From assembly GCF_900177615.1 (NCBI RefSeq), contig NZ_FXAP01000009.1:16662-80661 (forward strand): a stretch of DNA of 64,000 nt, written 5' to 3'. Each line of letters opens with the position of its first letter. Positions within the stretch are counted from its first letter, which is position 1. The notes beneath the pieces are model-generated. The model ran no database searches, was not told where the DNA came from, and was given only the letters and a program-made list of their open reading frames with translations. Shown in pieces: positions 40,617 to 49,805 of this stretch. The translations under genes and the position numbers were made by a program. Origin of the DNA: Plantibacter flavus. Lineage in GTDB: Bacteria; Actinomycetota; Actinomycetes; Actinomycetales; Microbacteriaceae.

Positions 40617-40991
40617 GTGTTCCGCTATCAGAGGCTGTGTTCCGTCAGGGGCGACCAGGGCAAAGCCATCCGCTCACTCCTCGACCGCATCGCCGACAAG
40701 TGGGCGCTCCTCATCATCGCGACGCTCCATGACGGCCCGTTCCGGTTCACCGAGCTCGAGCAGCGCATCCCGGGCATCTCCCGACGCATGCTCACCCTCA
40801 CCCTCAGGAACCTGGAGCGCGACGGGCTCGTCACCCGCACCACCTTCGCCGAAGTGCCACCGCGGGTCGAGTACGAGCTGACGGACCTCGCACAGTCGCT
40901 CATCGCTCATGCGGTGGCACTCGCCGAGTGGGCCGGAGAGCACGTCCCCGTGATCGAAGCGAGTCGAACAGCATACGACGAGCGGTTCTGA
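40617..40991 (+). CDS. HxlR-family transcriptional regulator
   Basis: A 124-residue winged-helix regulator. Core: RSLLDRIADKWALLIIATLHDGPFRFTELEQRIPGISRRMLTLTLRNLERDGLVTR is the standard HxlR pattern, with a single Cys9 near the N-terminus where redox-sensing members have one. The GTG at 40617 has GAGGGG upstream; an ATG at 40536 in frame lies inside the palindromic operator and is unlikely. It is divergent from doxX. Confidence 0.9.
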   Translation: MFRYQRLCSVRGDQGKAIRSLLDRIADKWALLIIATLHDGPFRFTELEQRIPGISRRMLTLTLRNLERDGLVTRTTFAEVPPRVEYELTDLAQSLIAHAVALAEWAGEHVPVIEASRTAYDERF

Positions 40992-41015
40992 CCGGTGAGC
41001 CATGCTGCGAACAAC

Positions 41016-41051
41016 GAAAAAGTCCCGGAAACCAGATGGTTTCCGGGACTT
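41016..41051 (-). terminator. Rho-independent terminator after tRNA-Pro
   Basis: Fourteen-base perfect stem (AAGTCCCGGAAACC and its complement, 41020-41051) with a 4-base loop. On the minus strand it is followed by TTTTTC. It starts 3 bases beyond the tRNA 3' end. The same hairpin could also stop the converging hxlR transcript. Confidence 0.85.
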
Positions 41052-41053
41052 CA

Positions 41054-41130
<77 letters not shown>

Positions 41131-41165
41131 ATGCCATCTCCGCTGGCGGAGAAGACAACTCGAAC

Positions 41166-41171
41166 AGTCTA
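41166..41171 (-). promoter_or_regulatory. -10 hexamer for the tRNA-Pro gene
   Basis: On the minus strand this reads TAGACT, about 35 bases upstream of the tRNA 5' end. No convincing -35 was found at 16-18 bases. The remaining 180 bases up to the next gene show nothing else recognisable. Confidence 0.35.
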
Positions 41172-41351
41172 GCGGATTCCGAGAGCGCTCCGTGACACGG
41201 CCCCGGCGACCACAGCGCGGTCCAGACAAGCCGCACTCGTCGGGCGGGAGGTCTCCCCTGCCCGCCCCCGCGTGGGGCACGCTACCGTGACTCGTCCGCA
41301 CCCGCGCGACAGGACGAACCGACCGATCCGGTCACCCGACGAAGGACCACC

Positions 41352-41552
41352 ATGCGCTACAGCCACTACTGGAAAGAGGTCCGCGTCGCGGCACTCACCG
41401 CCCTGCCGGTCGCGATCGTCTCCGGCATCGTTCAGGTCAGCCGGAACACGCCGATCGACGACGCCATCATCGGCGGCGCCATCACCTTCGTCGCACTGTC
41501 GCTACTCATCCCCGTCGTGCGTCACTGGCTGCACCCCGAGTCCCGCGGCTGA
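41352..41552 (+). CDS. Small membrane protein
   Basis: A 66-residue protein with two hydrophobic segments: residues about 13-27 (AALTALPVAIVSGIV) and 39-57 (IIGGAITFVALSLLIPVV), with charged ends. No family recognised. ATG at 41352 has GAAGGA 8 bases upstream. It lies alone between the tRNA and fadD, convergent with fadD. Confidence 0.65.
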   Translation: MRYSHYWKEVRVAALTALPVAIVSGIVQVSRNTPIDDAIIGGAITFVALSLLIPVVRHWLHPESRG

Positions 41553-41631
41553 CCACTGCGGCACGCCGAAGTCCTCACGGCACCCCTTGCACGACGTGCC
41601 GCGAGGACCGGCACGTGCCCGGACGTAGGCG

Positions 41632-43413
41632 CTACTCGGCCTTGCGATCCGCGACGAGCTGGTCGCGCACCTTGCGCCGCAGCACCTTGCCGATGAGCGA
41701 CGTCGGCAGCTCGTCGAGCTGCACGACCCGCTTGGGCACCTTGTACGCCGTGAGGCGGGTCCGGCAGTAGTCGCGCAGCGAGCCGGCGTCGAACACCGTC
41801 CCGGCACGCATGACGACCGCGGCCGTCACGTCCTCGCCACCGGAATCGCGTGGCAGGCCGACCACGGCGGCCGACTCGACGTCCGGGTGCGACAGGAGCG
41901 TCTCCTCCACCTCGGACGGGCTCACGTTGAACCCACCGGTGATGATGAGTTCCTTCACCCGGTCGATGACCGTCACGAAGCCGTCAACCGACACCGTCAC
42001 GATGTCACCGGTCCGCAACCAGCCGCCCTCGAGCAACGCCTCGCGCGACTCGTCCGGACGACCCCAGTACCCCTGGAAGACCTGCGGACCACGAAGCAGC
42101 AGCTCGCCAGACTCCCCCGCCGCACGATCGACCGTCGGGTTCTCGGGATCGACGACGCGGATCTCGGTGCTCGGGAACGGCACACCCACGGTGCCCGGCC
42201 GACGCGACGGACCGATCGGGTTGCCGAGCGCCACCGGCGACGATTCCGTCATCCCGTAGCCCTCGACGAGCAGACCGCCGGTCGCCTCCTCCCACCGTGT
42301 GACCGTCGACACCGGGAGGCTCATCGCCCCGGAGATCGCGAAGCGGACACTCGTCAGGTCGACGCCCTTGCGGCTCGAGGCACGCGATAGCGCGTCGTAG
42401 ATGGGCGGCACTGCGGGCAGGAACGTCGGCGGCGACTTCTTCGCCGCCGTGAGCACCAGCTCCAGGTCGAACTTCGGGAACAGCACGAGCCGTGCCCCGA
42501 TGCTCATGGCGAACGTGAGGCACAGCGTCATGCCGTACGCGTGGAACAGCGGCAGGACTCCGTAGAAGACCTCGCCGCCTTCGCTCAGTCCCGGCACCCA
42601 GGCGCGTCCCTGCTCAGCGTTCGCCCGCAGGTTGCGGTGCGTCAGGATGGCACCCTTCGGTGCCCCGGTCGTCCCGCTCGTGTACTGCAGGAGCGCGGTG
42701 TCGTCGAGCGTCGGACGCACGACCCGCTTCGACAGCTTCCGTCCGCCGATCAGCCGCTCCCACGGGAGCACGTGCTTCGCCGACGGGGTCGCGGTCATCG
42801 CCGCACGCGACTCACGCGCACGCTTCACCGGCAGCCGGAGCGCCAGACGCTTCGACAACGGCAGGGCCTGAGTGATGTCGACGGACACGATCCGGCCGCG
42901 CATCACGTCGGCCGGGAGGGCGGCCACCAGGTCGTAGACCTTGTCCCACACGATCGCGACGTGCGCGCCGTGGTCCTCGAACTGATGCCGCAGCTCGCGA
43001 GCCGTGTAGAGCGGGTTGTGCTCGATGACCGTCGCGCCGAGCCGGAGCGCCGCATAGAACGCGACGACGTGCTGCGGGCAGTTCGGCAGCACGAGCGCCA
43101 CGCGGTCGCCCGGCTTCACGCCGAGCTTGCGGAGCCCCTCGGCCGCGCGCGCGACTTGTTCGCCGAGCTCGCTGTAGCTCGTCTCTGCACCGAAGAACTC
43201 CAGGGCGATGCGATCACCGAAGCGCTTCACCGAGGTGTCGAGCAGGTCGACGAGCGTCTCGGTGACCTCGTCGATGTCGGCGGGCACGCCACTGGCATAG
43301 GAGGACAGCCAGGGCCGCTCGGCCAGACGCTGACGCTGTGCCTCGCCGGCCTCGGTCGGCTCCGACGACTGCTCGCCCTCACGCTGCTCGGCTGTGTTTC
43401 CTCGATGGTCCAC
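41632..43413 (-). CDS. fadD: Long-chain fatty acid--CoA ligase
   Basis: A 593-residue ANL-family acyl-CoA synthetase that activates fatty acids with ATP and CoA. Motifs in order: YTSGTTGAPKGAILTHRNL (P-loop), LLVEGYGMTESSPV (A5), WLRTGDIVTVSVDGFVTVIDR (A7-A8), and SLIGKVLRRKVRDQL (A10 with the adenylation Lys). An N-terminal 35-residue polar extension is unusual. The GTG at 43413 is chosen because GGAGGATCGTC precedes it; the frame upstream to 43572 lacks such a site. It follows flotillin by 192 bases and appears separate. Confidence 0.93.
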   Translation of the reverse strand: MDHRGNTAEQREGEQSSEPTEAGEAQRQRLAERPWLSSYASGVPADIDEVTETLVDLLDTSVKRFGDRIALEFFGAETSYSELGEQVARAAEGLRKLGVKPGDRVALVLPNCPQHVVAFYAALRLGATVIEHNPLYTARELRHQFEDHGAHVAIVWDKVYDLVAALPADVMRGRIVSVDITQALPLSKRLALRLPVKRARESRAAMTATPSAKHVLPWERLIGGRKLSKRVVRPTLDDTALLQYTSGTTGAPKGAILTHRNLRANAEQGRAWVPGLSEGGEVFYGVLPLFHAYGMTLCLTFAMSIGARLVLFPKFDLELVLTAAKKSPPTFLPAVPPIYDALSRASSRKGVDLTSVRFAISGAMSLPVSTVTRWEEATGGLLVEGYGMTESSPVALGNPIGPSRRPGTVGVPFPSTEIRVVDPENPTVDRAAGESGELLLRGPQVFQGYWGRPDESREALLEGGWLRTGDIVTVSVDGFVTVIDRVKELIITGGFNVSPSEVEETLLSHPDVESAAVVGLPRDSGGEDVTAAVVMRAGTVFDAGSLRDYCRTRLTAYKVPKRVVQLDELPTSLIGKVLRRKVRDQLVADRKAE

Positions 43414-43563
43414 GACGATCCTCCAGATGACACCGTGCGCACCGCACGCATGCCTCCACCCTAGGCGGGCGCGTATGCCCGACCGGGGATGCGACCGGAC
43501 CGCTTGACAAGCTCCAAACCGACACCGGCGAATCGCGCGAACAACCGTGGAACAACGCCAGAA

Positions 43564-43589
43564 GCCGGCCACCCGAAGGCGACCGGCTC
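43564..43589 (-). terminator. Hairpin downstream of the flotillin gene
   Basis: On the minus strand, an 11-base stem (AGCCGG...CCGGCT with two wobble pairs) closes on a stable TTCG tetraloop, 17 bases after the flotillin stop. No strong U-tract follows, so it may be a weak or factor-assisted terminator. Confidence 0.5.
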
Positions 43590-43605
43590 CCGATGATCCA
43601 GCGAC

Positions 43606-45126
43606 TCAGACGGCGTCGGGTGACGCGGGCGTCTTCGGCTGACGCTTCGCAGCCGCAGCTGCGTTGTCGGACATCGCCTGCTGGAGGTTCTCCCCCAGCG
43701 CGCCACCGGCGACCCCGCCCAGGAGGGCGGACAGGTCGAGCCCGGTGATGTCCTTGACGACCTTCGGCACCTCGCTGACGACCTGACCGACCGTCTTCGT
43801 GACGGCGGACGCGCCCTCAGTCGAGATGACCGTGAGGTTCGAGATGTTGCCGAGCGGCTCGGACACGGCTCGCGTGATCTCAGGCAGACGGGCGATGATC
43901 TCGGAGGCCAGACCGGCCTCGCCGTACTTCTTCAGCGCCTCCGCCTTCGCGTCGATCGCCTCGGCCTCCGCCAGACCCTCCGCGGCCACAGCCGACGCCT
44001 TCGCGTCACCCTGCGCGCGAATACCCTCTGCCAACGCGATCTGCTTGTCGCGCTCGGCGGTACCGGCGAGACGCACGGACTCCGCAGCCGCCTGGGCGTC
44101 CTGCACCGCCGCGACCTTGTTCGCCTCGGCGATGGTCTTGCGCTTGAACGCGTCGGCTTCCGTTGCGGCATTCGCTGCATCACGGGCCGCCTGCGCGCGC
44201 TGGACCGTCGCGTACGCGTCGGCTTCGGCCGGCTTGCGCACCTCGATGTCGAGACGCTCCTGCTCCACCTTCGCCTTCTCGGCGAGCGCCTCGCGCTCCT
44301 GCTCCGCGACCAGGCGGTCCTGCTGCGCCGTGGCGAGCTGACCGGAGGCCTCGGCCTCGGCGTTCGCGCGGTCGGTCTCCGCCTTGATGGTCGCCTGCTT
44401 GAGGCTCAGGGCCTTCTGACGCTCCGCGACCTGCTCCGCCGCTTCGATCCGCGCGAACTCGGACGCACGAGCGGTCTCGGCCTCCTTGATCTCCGCGTTC
44501 TGCCGGGCAAGCGCGTTCTCCGCTCGACCGAGGTCGGCGAGGTAGTTGGTGCCCGGCGTCGAGATGTCGGAGATGTTCAGCAGGTCGACCTGGAGGCCCT
44601 GCTCGGCGAGATCCGTCTTGGTCGCCTCGACCACCGCTTCGGACAGGGCGTTGCGGTTGGAGATGATCTCCTTGATCGGCATGTTGCCGATGATGGAACG
44701 CAGCGACCCTTCGAGGGACTGCTGGATGATCTGCGTCAGCGACCCCTGCTGCGAGAGGAAGCGCTGCGCAGCGCGGCGCACACCCTCCGGCGTGCCGGAC
44801 ACCTTGAAGTTCACGCTCGCCTGGATGGCGACCTTGATGAAGTTGGTGTCGACGCCCTCCACGACGATGCCGATCTGACGCTGCTCGAGCGAGATCGGGA
44901 AGCCCTGTTGCAGGATCGGCCAGATGAACACCCGCCCACCGATGACGACGCGCTGCCCGCCGTCGGGCTCGCCCGTCTTGGCGCCGGCCCCCCGACCGAC
45001 GATGACGAGCGCCTGGTTCGGCGGTACGCGCTTGATTCGTCCGGCGACGAACGCGACGATCGCGAGCGCCACCACGACGAGTGCGATCACGGCGATCACC
45101 GTGATGTTGGTGGTGATGAAGTCCAT
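43606..45126 (-). CDS. floT: Flotillin-like SPFH-domain membrane scaffold protein
   Basis: A 506-residue flotillin. An N-terminal membrane segment (residues 9-29) is followed by the SPFH/PHB domain (about 35-240, with VPPNQALVIVGRGAG and LNISDISTPGTNYL), a long Ala/Glu-rich coiled coil (about 220-400, EAAEQVAERQKAL...), and a Gly/Ala tail. Flotillins gather lipid-domain and membrane-stress proteins. It is coupled to the NfeD-like gene upstream (46 bases), the standard bacterial pairing. A hairpin follows its stop. Confidence 0.93.
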   Translation of the reverse strand: MDFITTNITVIAVIALVVVALAIVAFVAGRIKRVPPNQALVIVGRGAGAKTGEPDGGQRVVIGGRVFIWPILQQGFPISLEQRQIGIVVEGVDTNFIKVAIQASVNFKVSGTPEGVRRAAQRFLSQQGSLTQIIQQSLEGSLRSIIGNMPIKEIISNRNALSEAVVEATKTDLAEQGLQVDLLNISDISTPGTNYLADLGRAENALARQNAEIKEAETARASEFARIEAAEQVAERQKALSLKQATIKAETDRANAEAEASGQLATAQQDRLVAEQEREALAEKAKVEQERLDIEVRKPAEADAYATVQRAQAARDAANAATEADAFKRKTIAEANKVAAVQDAQAAAESVRLAGTAERDKQIALAEGIRAQGDAKASAVAAEGLAEAEAIDAKAEALKKYGEAGLASEIIARLPEITRAVSEPLGNISNLTVISTEGASAVTKTVGQVVSEVPKVVKDITGLDLSALLGGVAGGALGENLQQAMSDNAAAAAKRQPKTPASPDAV

Positions 45127-45172
45127 AGGGCAGGTGCCTTCCCCTCGAGGGCGTGCTGGTGGATGGATGGAA

Positions 45173-45661
45173 TCAGGGCTGCGTGTCGGCAGCGGCTCCG
45201 CTGGATGCGGGTTCGACCTTCACGCGGGAGCCCTGGAGCTCGACCACGCGGATTCGACTGCCGGTCTCGATCCGGGTGTCGGAGAAGGCGAGGCGCGTCT
45301 CGATCTCGTGCGGACCGTCGAGGCTCACCTCGCCGAAGGAAGCCGAGATGGTCGACCGGGCGACGCCGTAGAGACCGAGCGGTGAACTCGGCGTGCCGTC
45401 CTCCGACCGCTTGAAACTCCGGATCATCAGCTGGACGCCGACAAGCACGAGGACACCGATGACGGCCGAGATGACGTACGCGGACCAGAGGGGCAGCCCG
45501 TTCGCGAGCACGATCGCGCCGACGGCACCGAAGACGGTGAACGCGCTCCCGAGCGCGGTGGCCGAGACCGCCCCGTCCAGGAAGTCGAAGATCTCACCGA
45601 AGACCAGGGAGATGAGGACGATCACGAGACCGACGGCGCCGACGATGATGAACAGGGTCAT
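45173..45661 (-). CDS. NfeD-like membrane protein (flotillin partner)
   Basis: A 162-residue protein: N-terminal helices MTLFIIVGAVGLVIVLISLVFG, then GSAFTVFGAVGAIVLANG and AYVISAVIGVLVLVGVQLMI, followed by a C-terminal OB-fold NfeD domain (LYGVARSTISASFGEVSLDG... GSRIRVVELQGSRVKVEP). It usually anchors or regulates flotillin. The ATG at 45661 lies 7 bases after TAGGGT, so it is probably leaderless, and it is the first gene of the two-gene unit. Confidence 0.88.
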   Translation of the reverse strand: MTLFIIVGAVGLVIVLISLVFGEIFDFLDGAVSATALGSAFTVFGAVGAIVLANGLPLWSAYVISAVIGVLVLVGVQLMIRSFKRSEDGTPSSPLGLYGVARSTISASFGEVSLDGPHEIETRLAFSDTRIETGSRIRVVELQGSRVKVEPASSGAAADTQP

Positions 45662-45668
45662 GACACCA

Positions 45669-45674
45669 ACCCTA
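45669..45674 (-). promoter_or_regulatory. -10 hexamer for the nfeD-flotillin operon
   Basis: On the minus strand this reads TAGGGT, 7 bases before the ATG at 45661. No ribosome site is present, so a leaderless message is likely. Confidence 0.45.
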
Positions 45675-45761
45675 CTGAACGCCCAGGCGGCGTGCGGGAA
45701 AGCGGTCTCCCGTGACGGCGCCGACGGGCTGCAGGCTCCTGTGGAGCGACTGCGGAGGCCC

Positions 45762-46676
45762 TCAGCTCGTTGCGTCGAGCAGGTCCGTCAGCCAGCCGGC
45801 ACCGCGAGTCGTCGCGCCCAGACGCTCGACGCGTTCGCGCAACTCCCGGTCCGAGGTGACCACGACGACCGCCCCGTCGAGCTCCCGGACGACGTCCACG
45901 ATCGCGTCGTCGCCACTCCCCGCAGCGTCGACGACCGAGACGCCCGCCCGCAGCTCGTGACCAGGCTCTCGCGCGTCATCATCGGTGTGGACGCCACGGG
46001 CCTGTCCTTCGACGACGGCGACGTAGGCCGGCCACCAGCGGTTGAAGTCGAGGTCGAGCGCCTGGGCGTCGAGTCCCTCGTGCGCGAGACGGCCGAGTCG
46101 CGCGACGAAACGCTGTGCGGCTCCGGCACGGTCCTTCCACCACCCGTCCGGTCGCGACCCGACGACGTTCGCGACGTCGACGACGACCGTGACACGGCGC
46201 TCGAGCTGCGACCGCAGGCCGGGCCACGAATCGGCGAAGCCGGGGTGCAGAGGTAACGTCTCCACCTCGGCGAGCGGCACCCAGGCGAGAGCGATGCTCT
46301 CCGGGTCGGACACCACGGGTTCGAACGGCTCGACCGCCTCGACGATCACCGTCGTGTACGACCAGAACCCGAGATCGAGTACGGAGTCGAACCGCAACTC
46401 GATCGACTCGGCGGGGACACCTGCTTCCTCGTGCGACTCGCGGACCGCACCGTCCACAGCGCTTTCGAACTGGTGACGCGCGCCGCCCGGGATGCCCCAG
46501 GTGCCGCCGAAGTGGCTCCAGCCGGCCCGATGCTGCAACAGCACACCGCGGGCCCGATCGTGCACGAGGAGTCCGGCTGCACCGAACCGCCCCCAGTACT
46601 TCCGGCCGTCCCCGGATTCGACCCAGGCATCCCCGGCGTCCCGGACAGGGCCGCCGGGAGGATGCGCATCAGTCAT
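45762..46676 (-). CDS. NUDIX hydrolase fused to a NYN/PIN-like domain
   Basis: A 304-residue two-domain protein. Residues about 20-155 are a NUDIX domain with box GGARHQFESAVDGAVRESHE then EAGV. From about residue 165 a second domain starts with VTVVVDVANVVGSR and continues to AAGSGDDAIVDVVR and VVVVTSDRELRERVERLGA; these Asp-bearing blocks resemble NYN (YacP-like) or PIN RNases. The fusion suggests nucleotide or RNA end processing. The start at 46676 (MTDAHPPGG) is divergent from the TetR gene. A few actinobacterial fusions of this kind exist, as far as I recall. Confidence 0.85.
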   Translation of the reverse strand: MTDAHPPGGPVRDAGDAWVESGDGRKYWGRFGAAGLLVHDRARGVLLQHRAGWSHFGGTWGIPGGARHQFESAVDGAVRESHEEAGVPAESIELRFDSVLDLGFWSYTTVIVEAVEPFEPVVSDPESIALAWVPLAEVETLPLHPGFADSWPGLRSQLERRVTVVVDVANVVGSRPDGWWKDRAGAAQRFVARLGRLAHEGLDAQALDLDFNRWWPAYVAVVEGQARGVHTDDDAREPGHELRAGVSVVDAAGSGDDAIVDVVRELDGAVVVVTSDRELRERVERLGATTRGAGWLTDLLDATS

Positions 46677-46822
46677 TGGACCAGCCTGGCACGAAACGCT
46701 GTGCGCCACCCCTTTGCCCAGGGTCGTCTCCCCAGCACGTGGAGAACATGTTATATATTGAACTCCAGTATTGCATCGGCCGCGCTCGCGCCCGCCGCAC
46801 CGAACCCACGCGAAGGACCCCC

Positions 46823-47473
46823 ATGGATGCACGTCAACGCCGGACGCGGGCACGGCTCGCGCGCACGATCCTGCAACTCGCCGCAGAACGCCCCACCTCC
46901 GAGATCTCCGTCTCGGAGATCGCCGCGCAGGCCGGCATCAACCGGTCGACGTTCTATCAACACGCGGCGGCGCCCTGCGAGTTGCTCGAATCGGTGCTCG
47001 CCGAGGAACTGACCGAGCTCAGCCTGACCCACCTCTCCACCGTCTCCACCGACGATGCCGCCGCGGTCATCGCGCGGGTCACCGTCGCGACGCTCCGCCA
47101 CCTCGACGAGCGCGCCGACGTCTACCGGGTCGGTCTCGGCGACGACGTCATCGGCGCGAGCCTCCAACCGATGCTCAACCGGATCTTCACCGCCACCATC
47201 CTCGATGTCTTCGAGCGCGGGGCGATCACCTTCCCCCACGCCGACTGCCTGAACGAGGAACAGCGTGAGCTCTTCGTCCGATCGGCGGCGCTCTTCGTGG
47301 CGGCCGGCTCCGTCGCGACGTTCCGCGTGTGGCTCGACACCCCCGCCCCGCGCGACATCGCGTCGTTCCTGGAGGTGACCAGCGTGCTCCTGCCGAGCTG
47401 GTGGCCGTTCGATCTCGAGCAGACATCCGCCCTGGCACCCGCAGACGACCGAGCGGTCGAGCACCAGCGCTGA
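46823..47473 (+). CDS. TetR-family transcriptional regulator
   Basis: A 216-residue TetR-like regulator. HTH at residues about 10-50: LARTILQLAAERPTSEISVSEIAAQAGINRSTFYQH. The C-terminal domain has one Cys pair spaced far apart, ligand unknown. ATG at 46823 has GAAGGA upstream; longer frames upstream to 46676 are not credible. Its promoter gap contains an unusually AT-rich stretch at 46748-46773 with two TATTG boxes 13 bases apart (46756-46760, 46769-46773). Confidence 0.9.
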   Translation: MDARQRRTRARLARTILQLAAERPTSEISVSEIAAQAGINRSTFYQHAAAPCELLESVLAEELTELSLTHLSTVSTDDAAAVIARVTVATLRHLDERADVYRVGLGDDVIGASLQPMLNRIFTATILDVFERGAITFPHADCLNEEQRELFVRSAALFVAAGSVATFRVWLDTPAPRDIASFLEVTSVLLPSWWPFDLEQTSALAPADDRAVEHQR

Positions 47474-47485
47474 ACCTGCCCCGCC

Positions 47486-47538
47486 GACGACGAAGGCCCG
47501 TGACCAACTCCATGGAGTGGTACCGGGCCTTCGTCGTC
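47486..47538. terminator. Convergent terminator-like inverted repeat
   Basis: GACGACGAAGGCCCG (47486-47500) pairs perfectly over 15 bases with CGGGCCTTCGTCGTC (47524-47538). It lies between the convergent TetR and der genes, so it can stop both. The loop is 23 bases and no long T-run follows. Confidence 0.65.
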
Positions 47539-47564
47539 GCCGTCCGATGGACGGACGCCGCGGA

Positions 47565-49073
47565 TCAGCGCTGGCGCTTCTCGCGGACGCGCATGTTGAC
47601 GTTGATCGGCGTGCCCTCGAAGCCCCAGATCTCGCGCAGGCGACGGATCACGTAACGACGGTAGCCGGGGTCGAGGAAGCCGGTCGTGAAGAGCACGAAG
47701 GTCGGCGGACGGCTCGCGGCCTGCGTACCGAACAGGATGCGGGGCTGCTTGCCACCACGCAGCGGGTGCGGGTGCGCCGCCGTGAGCTCTGCGAGGAAGG
47801 CGTTGAACTTGCCGGTGGGGATACGCATGTCCCACGACTCGAGTGCGACCTCGAGGGCCGGGACGAGACGCTCGAGGTGGCGGCCCGTGCGCGCGGAGAT
47901 GTTGACGCGCGGCGCCCACGACACGTGCGAGAGGTCCTGTTCGATCTCGCGCTCCAGGTACTTCCGGCGTTCGTCGTCGAGCTGGTCCCACTTGTTGAAG
48001 GCGAGCACGAGGGCGCGACCGCTCTCGAGGACGAGGTCGATGATGCGCACGTCCTGCTCGCTGATCACCTCGGTGACGTCGATGAGGACGACGGCCACCT
48101 CGGCCTTCTCGAGCGCCGTGCTGGTGCGGAGCGACGCGTAGAAGTCGGCACCCTGCGACAGGTGCACCCGGCGACGGATGCCTGCGGTGTCGACGAAGCG
48201 CCAGATCTTGCCGCCGAGCTCGATCTGCTCGTCGACCGGGTCGCGGGTGGTCCCGGCGAGGTCGTTGACGACGACGCGCTCCTCGCCTGCGGTCTTGTTG
48301 AGCAGGCTGGACTTACCGACGTTCGGGCGTCCGAGGATCGCGACGCGGCGGGGGCCGCCGAACTCGTCCTTCGCGACGGCCGAGACCTGCGGGAGGACCT
48401 TGAGGATCTTGTCGAGGAGGTCGGCGACACCACGGCCGTGGATCGCGGAGACCGGGTGGGGCTCGCCGAGACCGAGGTTCCAGAGCGCCGCGGCCTCCGG
48501 CTCCTGACGGGCGTCGTCGACCTTGTTGGCGACGAGGAAGACGGGGCGTCCGGTCTTGCGGAGGAGCTTGACGACCTGCTCGTCGGTCGCCGTGGCGCCG
48601 ACCATGGCGTCGACCACGAAGATCACGACGTCGGAGAGGTCGATGGCGATCTCGGCCTGGGCCGCGACGGACGCGTCGATCCCCTTGGCGTCGGGCTCCC
48701 ACCCACCGGTGTCGACGACCGTGAAGCGACGGTCGTTCCACTCGGCCTTGTAGTTGACGCGGTCGCGGGTGACACCGGGGGTGTCCTCCACGACGGCTTC
48801 ACGACGACCGAGGATGCGGTTCACCAGGGCGGACTTGCCCACGTTCGGGCGTCCGACGATCGCCACGACGGGCAGCGCCGGCAGGAAGCGGATCTCGTCC
48901 GGGTCCTCCGTCGCGCCGTCGAGGATGTCGAGGTCGTCGCCCTCGAGGTCGTAGTCGGCCAGGCCGGAGCGGAGGGACGCGGCCCGCTGGGTCGCGAGCT
49001 CCTCGTCCATGTCCTGGAGGCGGTCCGCGAGGTCGTCGGGGCCTCCGTCGAACTGCTCGTCATCGTGAGCCAT
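47565..49073 (-). CDS. der: Ribosome-associated GTPase Der (EngA)
   Basis: A 502-residue double GTPase needed for 50S subunit assembly. First G domain: [29 protein letters not shown] and NKVDD; second: [28 protein letters not shown] and NKWDQ; C-terminal KH-like domain to NVNMRVREK. An acidic N-terminal extension of about 65 residues is typical of actinobacterial Der. The ATG at 49073 overlaps cmk by 14 bases. Last gene of the long housekeeping operon before the 47486 hairpin. Confidence 0.96.
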   Translation of the reverse strand: MAHDDEQFDGGPDDLADRLQDMDEELATQRAASLRSGLADYDLEGDDLDILDGATEDPDEIRFLPALPVVAIVGRPNVGKSALVNRILGRREAVVEDTPGVTRDRVNYKAEWNDRRFTVVDTGGWEPDAKGIDASVAAQAEIAIDLSDVVIFVVDAMVGATATDEQVVKLLRKTGRPVFLVANKVDDARQEPEAAALWNLGLGEPHPVSAIHGRGVADLLDKILKVLPQVSAVAKDEFGGPRRVAILGRPNVGKSSLLNKTAGEERVVVNDLAGTTRDPVDEQIELGGKIWRFVDTAGIRRRVHLSQGADFYASLRTSTALEKAEVAVVLIDVTEVISEQDVRIIDLVLESGRALVLAFNKWDQLDDERRKYLEREIEQDLSHVSWAPRVNISARTGRHLERLVPALEVALESWDMRIPTGKFNAFLAELTAAHPHPLRGGKQPRILFGTQAASRPPTFVLFTTGFLDPGYRRYVIRRLREIWGFEGTPINVNMRVREKRQR

Positions 49074-49797
49074 GGGAGTTCCTTGCTGTGAGGGATTCGG
49101 TGACGCGGACGACCGCGTCGACCGTCTCGTCGAAGTCGATGTGCGTGGAGTCGACCGTGGTCACTCCGTCCGCCGCGTTCATGAAGTCGACGACCCTGGA
49201 GTCCGCCCGATCACGCCGCTGCAGTTGTTCCGCGACGTCGCCGGCAGGGTGGCTCTCGAATTCCGCTGAACGCCTGGCCATTCTAGCCGCTTCGGATGCC
49301 GTGAGCAGGATCCGAGCCTGAGCATCCGGTGCGACCACCGTGGTGATGTCGCGTCCCTCGACGACGATGCCCGGGCGGTCGACGTCGGCGATGAGCGATC
49401 GGAAGGTCTCGTTGATCCACGCACGCACCTCCGGGACGCGGGCGACGGCGGACACGACGTCCGTCACGCGAGGGCCGCGGATCTCGTCGGTGACGTCGCG
49501 ATCCCCGAGCGTGAACGCGGTCACGTCCGGGTCGAGGGAGACGGTGAAGGCTCCACCGAACGCGTCGAGCGAGCCGATCACCGCCGCCGAGTCCTCGGGG
49601 TCGACGTCCGCATCGAGCGTGTGGAGTGCGAGCGCGCGGTACCAGGCGCCCGTGTCGAGGTAGCGGTAGCCGAGCCGGCGGGCGACGGCCTTGCTCACGC
49701 TGGACTTGCCGCTGCCGGCCGGTCCGTCGATCGCGACCACGACGGGTGCGTCCGGCGTCGTCGACGCGTCGGTGCTGGTGGGGTGCTGTTCGGTCAT
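49060..49797 (-). CDS. cmk: Cytidylate kinase
   Basis: A 245-residue CMP/dCMP kinase. P-loop [15 protein letters not shown] near residue 26, [10 protein letters not shown] for the substrate pocket, and [15 protein letters not shown] for the nucleoside contact, followed by [17 protein letters not shown] at 49797 with GGAAGAGAC upstream, inside the tyrA stop region. Ends 14 bases inside der; the cmk-der pairing is conserved across bacteria. Confidence 0.95.
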   Translation of the reverse strand: MTEQHPTSTDASTTPDAPVVVAIDGPAGSGKSSVSKAVARRLGYRYLDTGAWYRALALHTLDADVDPEDSAAVIGSLDAFGGAFTVSLDPDVTAFTLGDRDVTDEIRGPRVTDVVSAVARVPEVRAWINETFRSLIADVDRPGIVVEGRDITTVVAPDAQARILLTASEAARMARRSAEFESHPAGDVAEQLQRRDRADSRVVDFMNAADGVTTVDSTHIDFDETVDAVVRVTESLTARNSHGSR

Positions 49798-49805
49798 GTC
49801 TCTTC

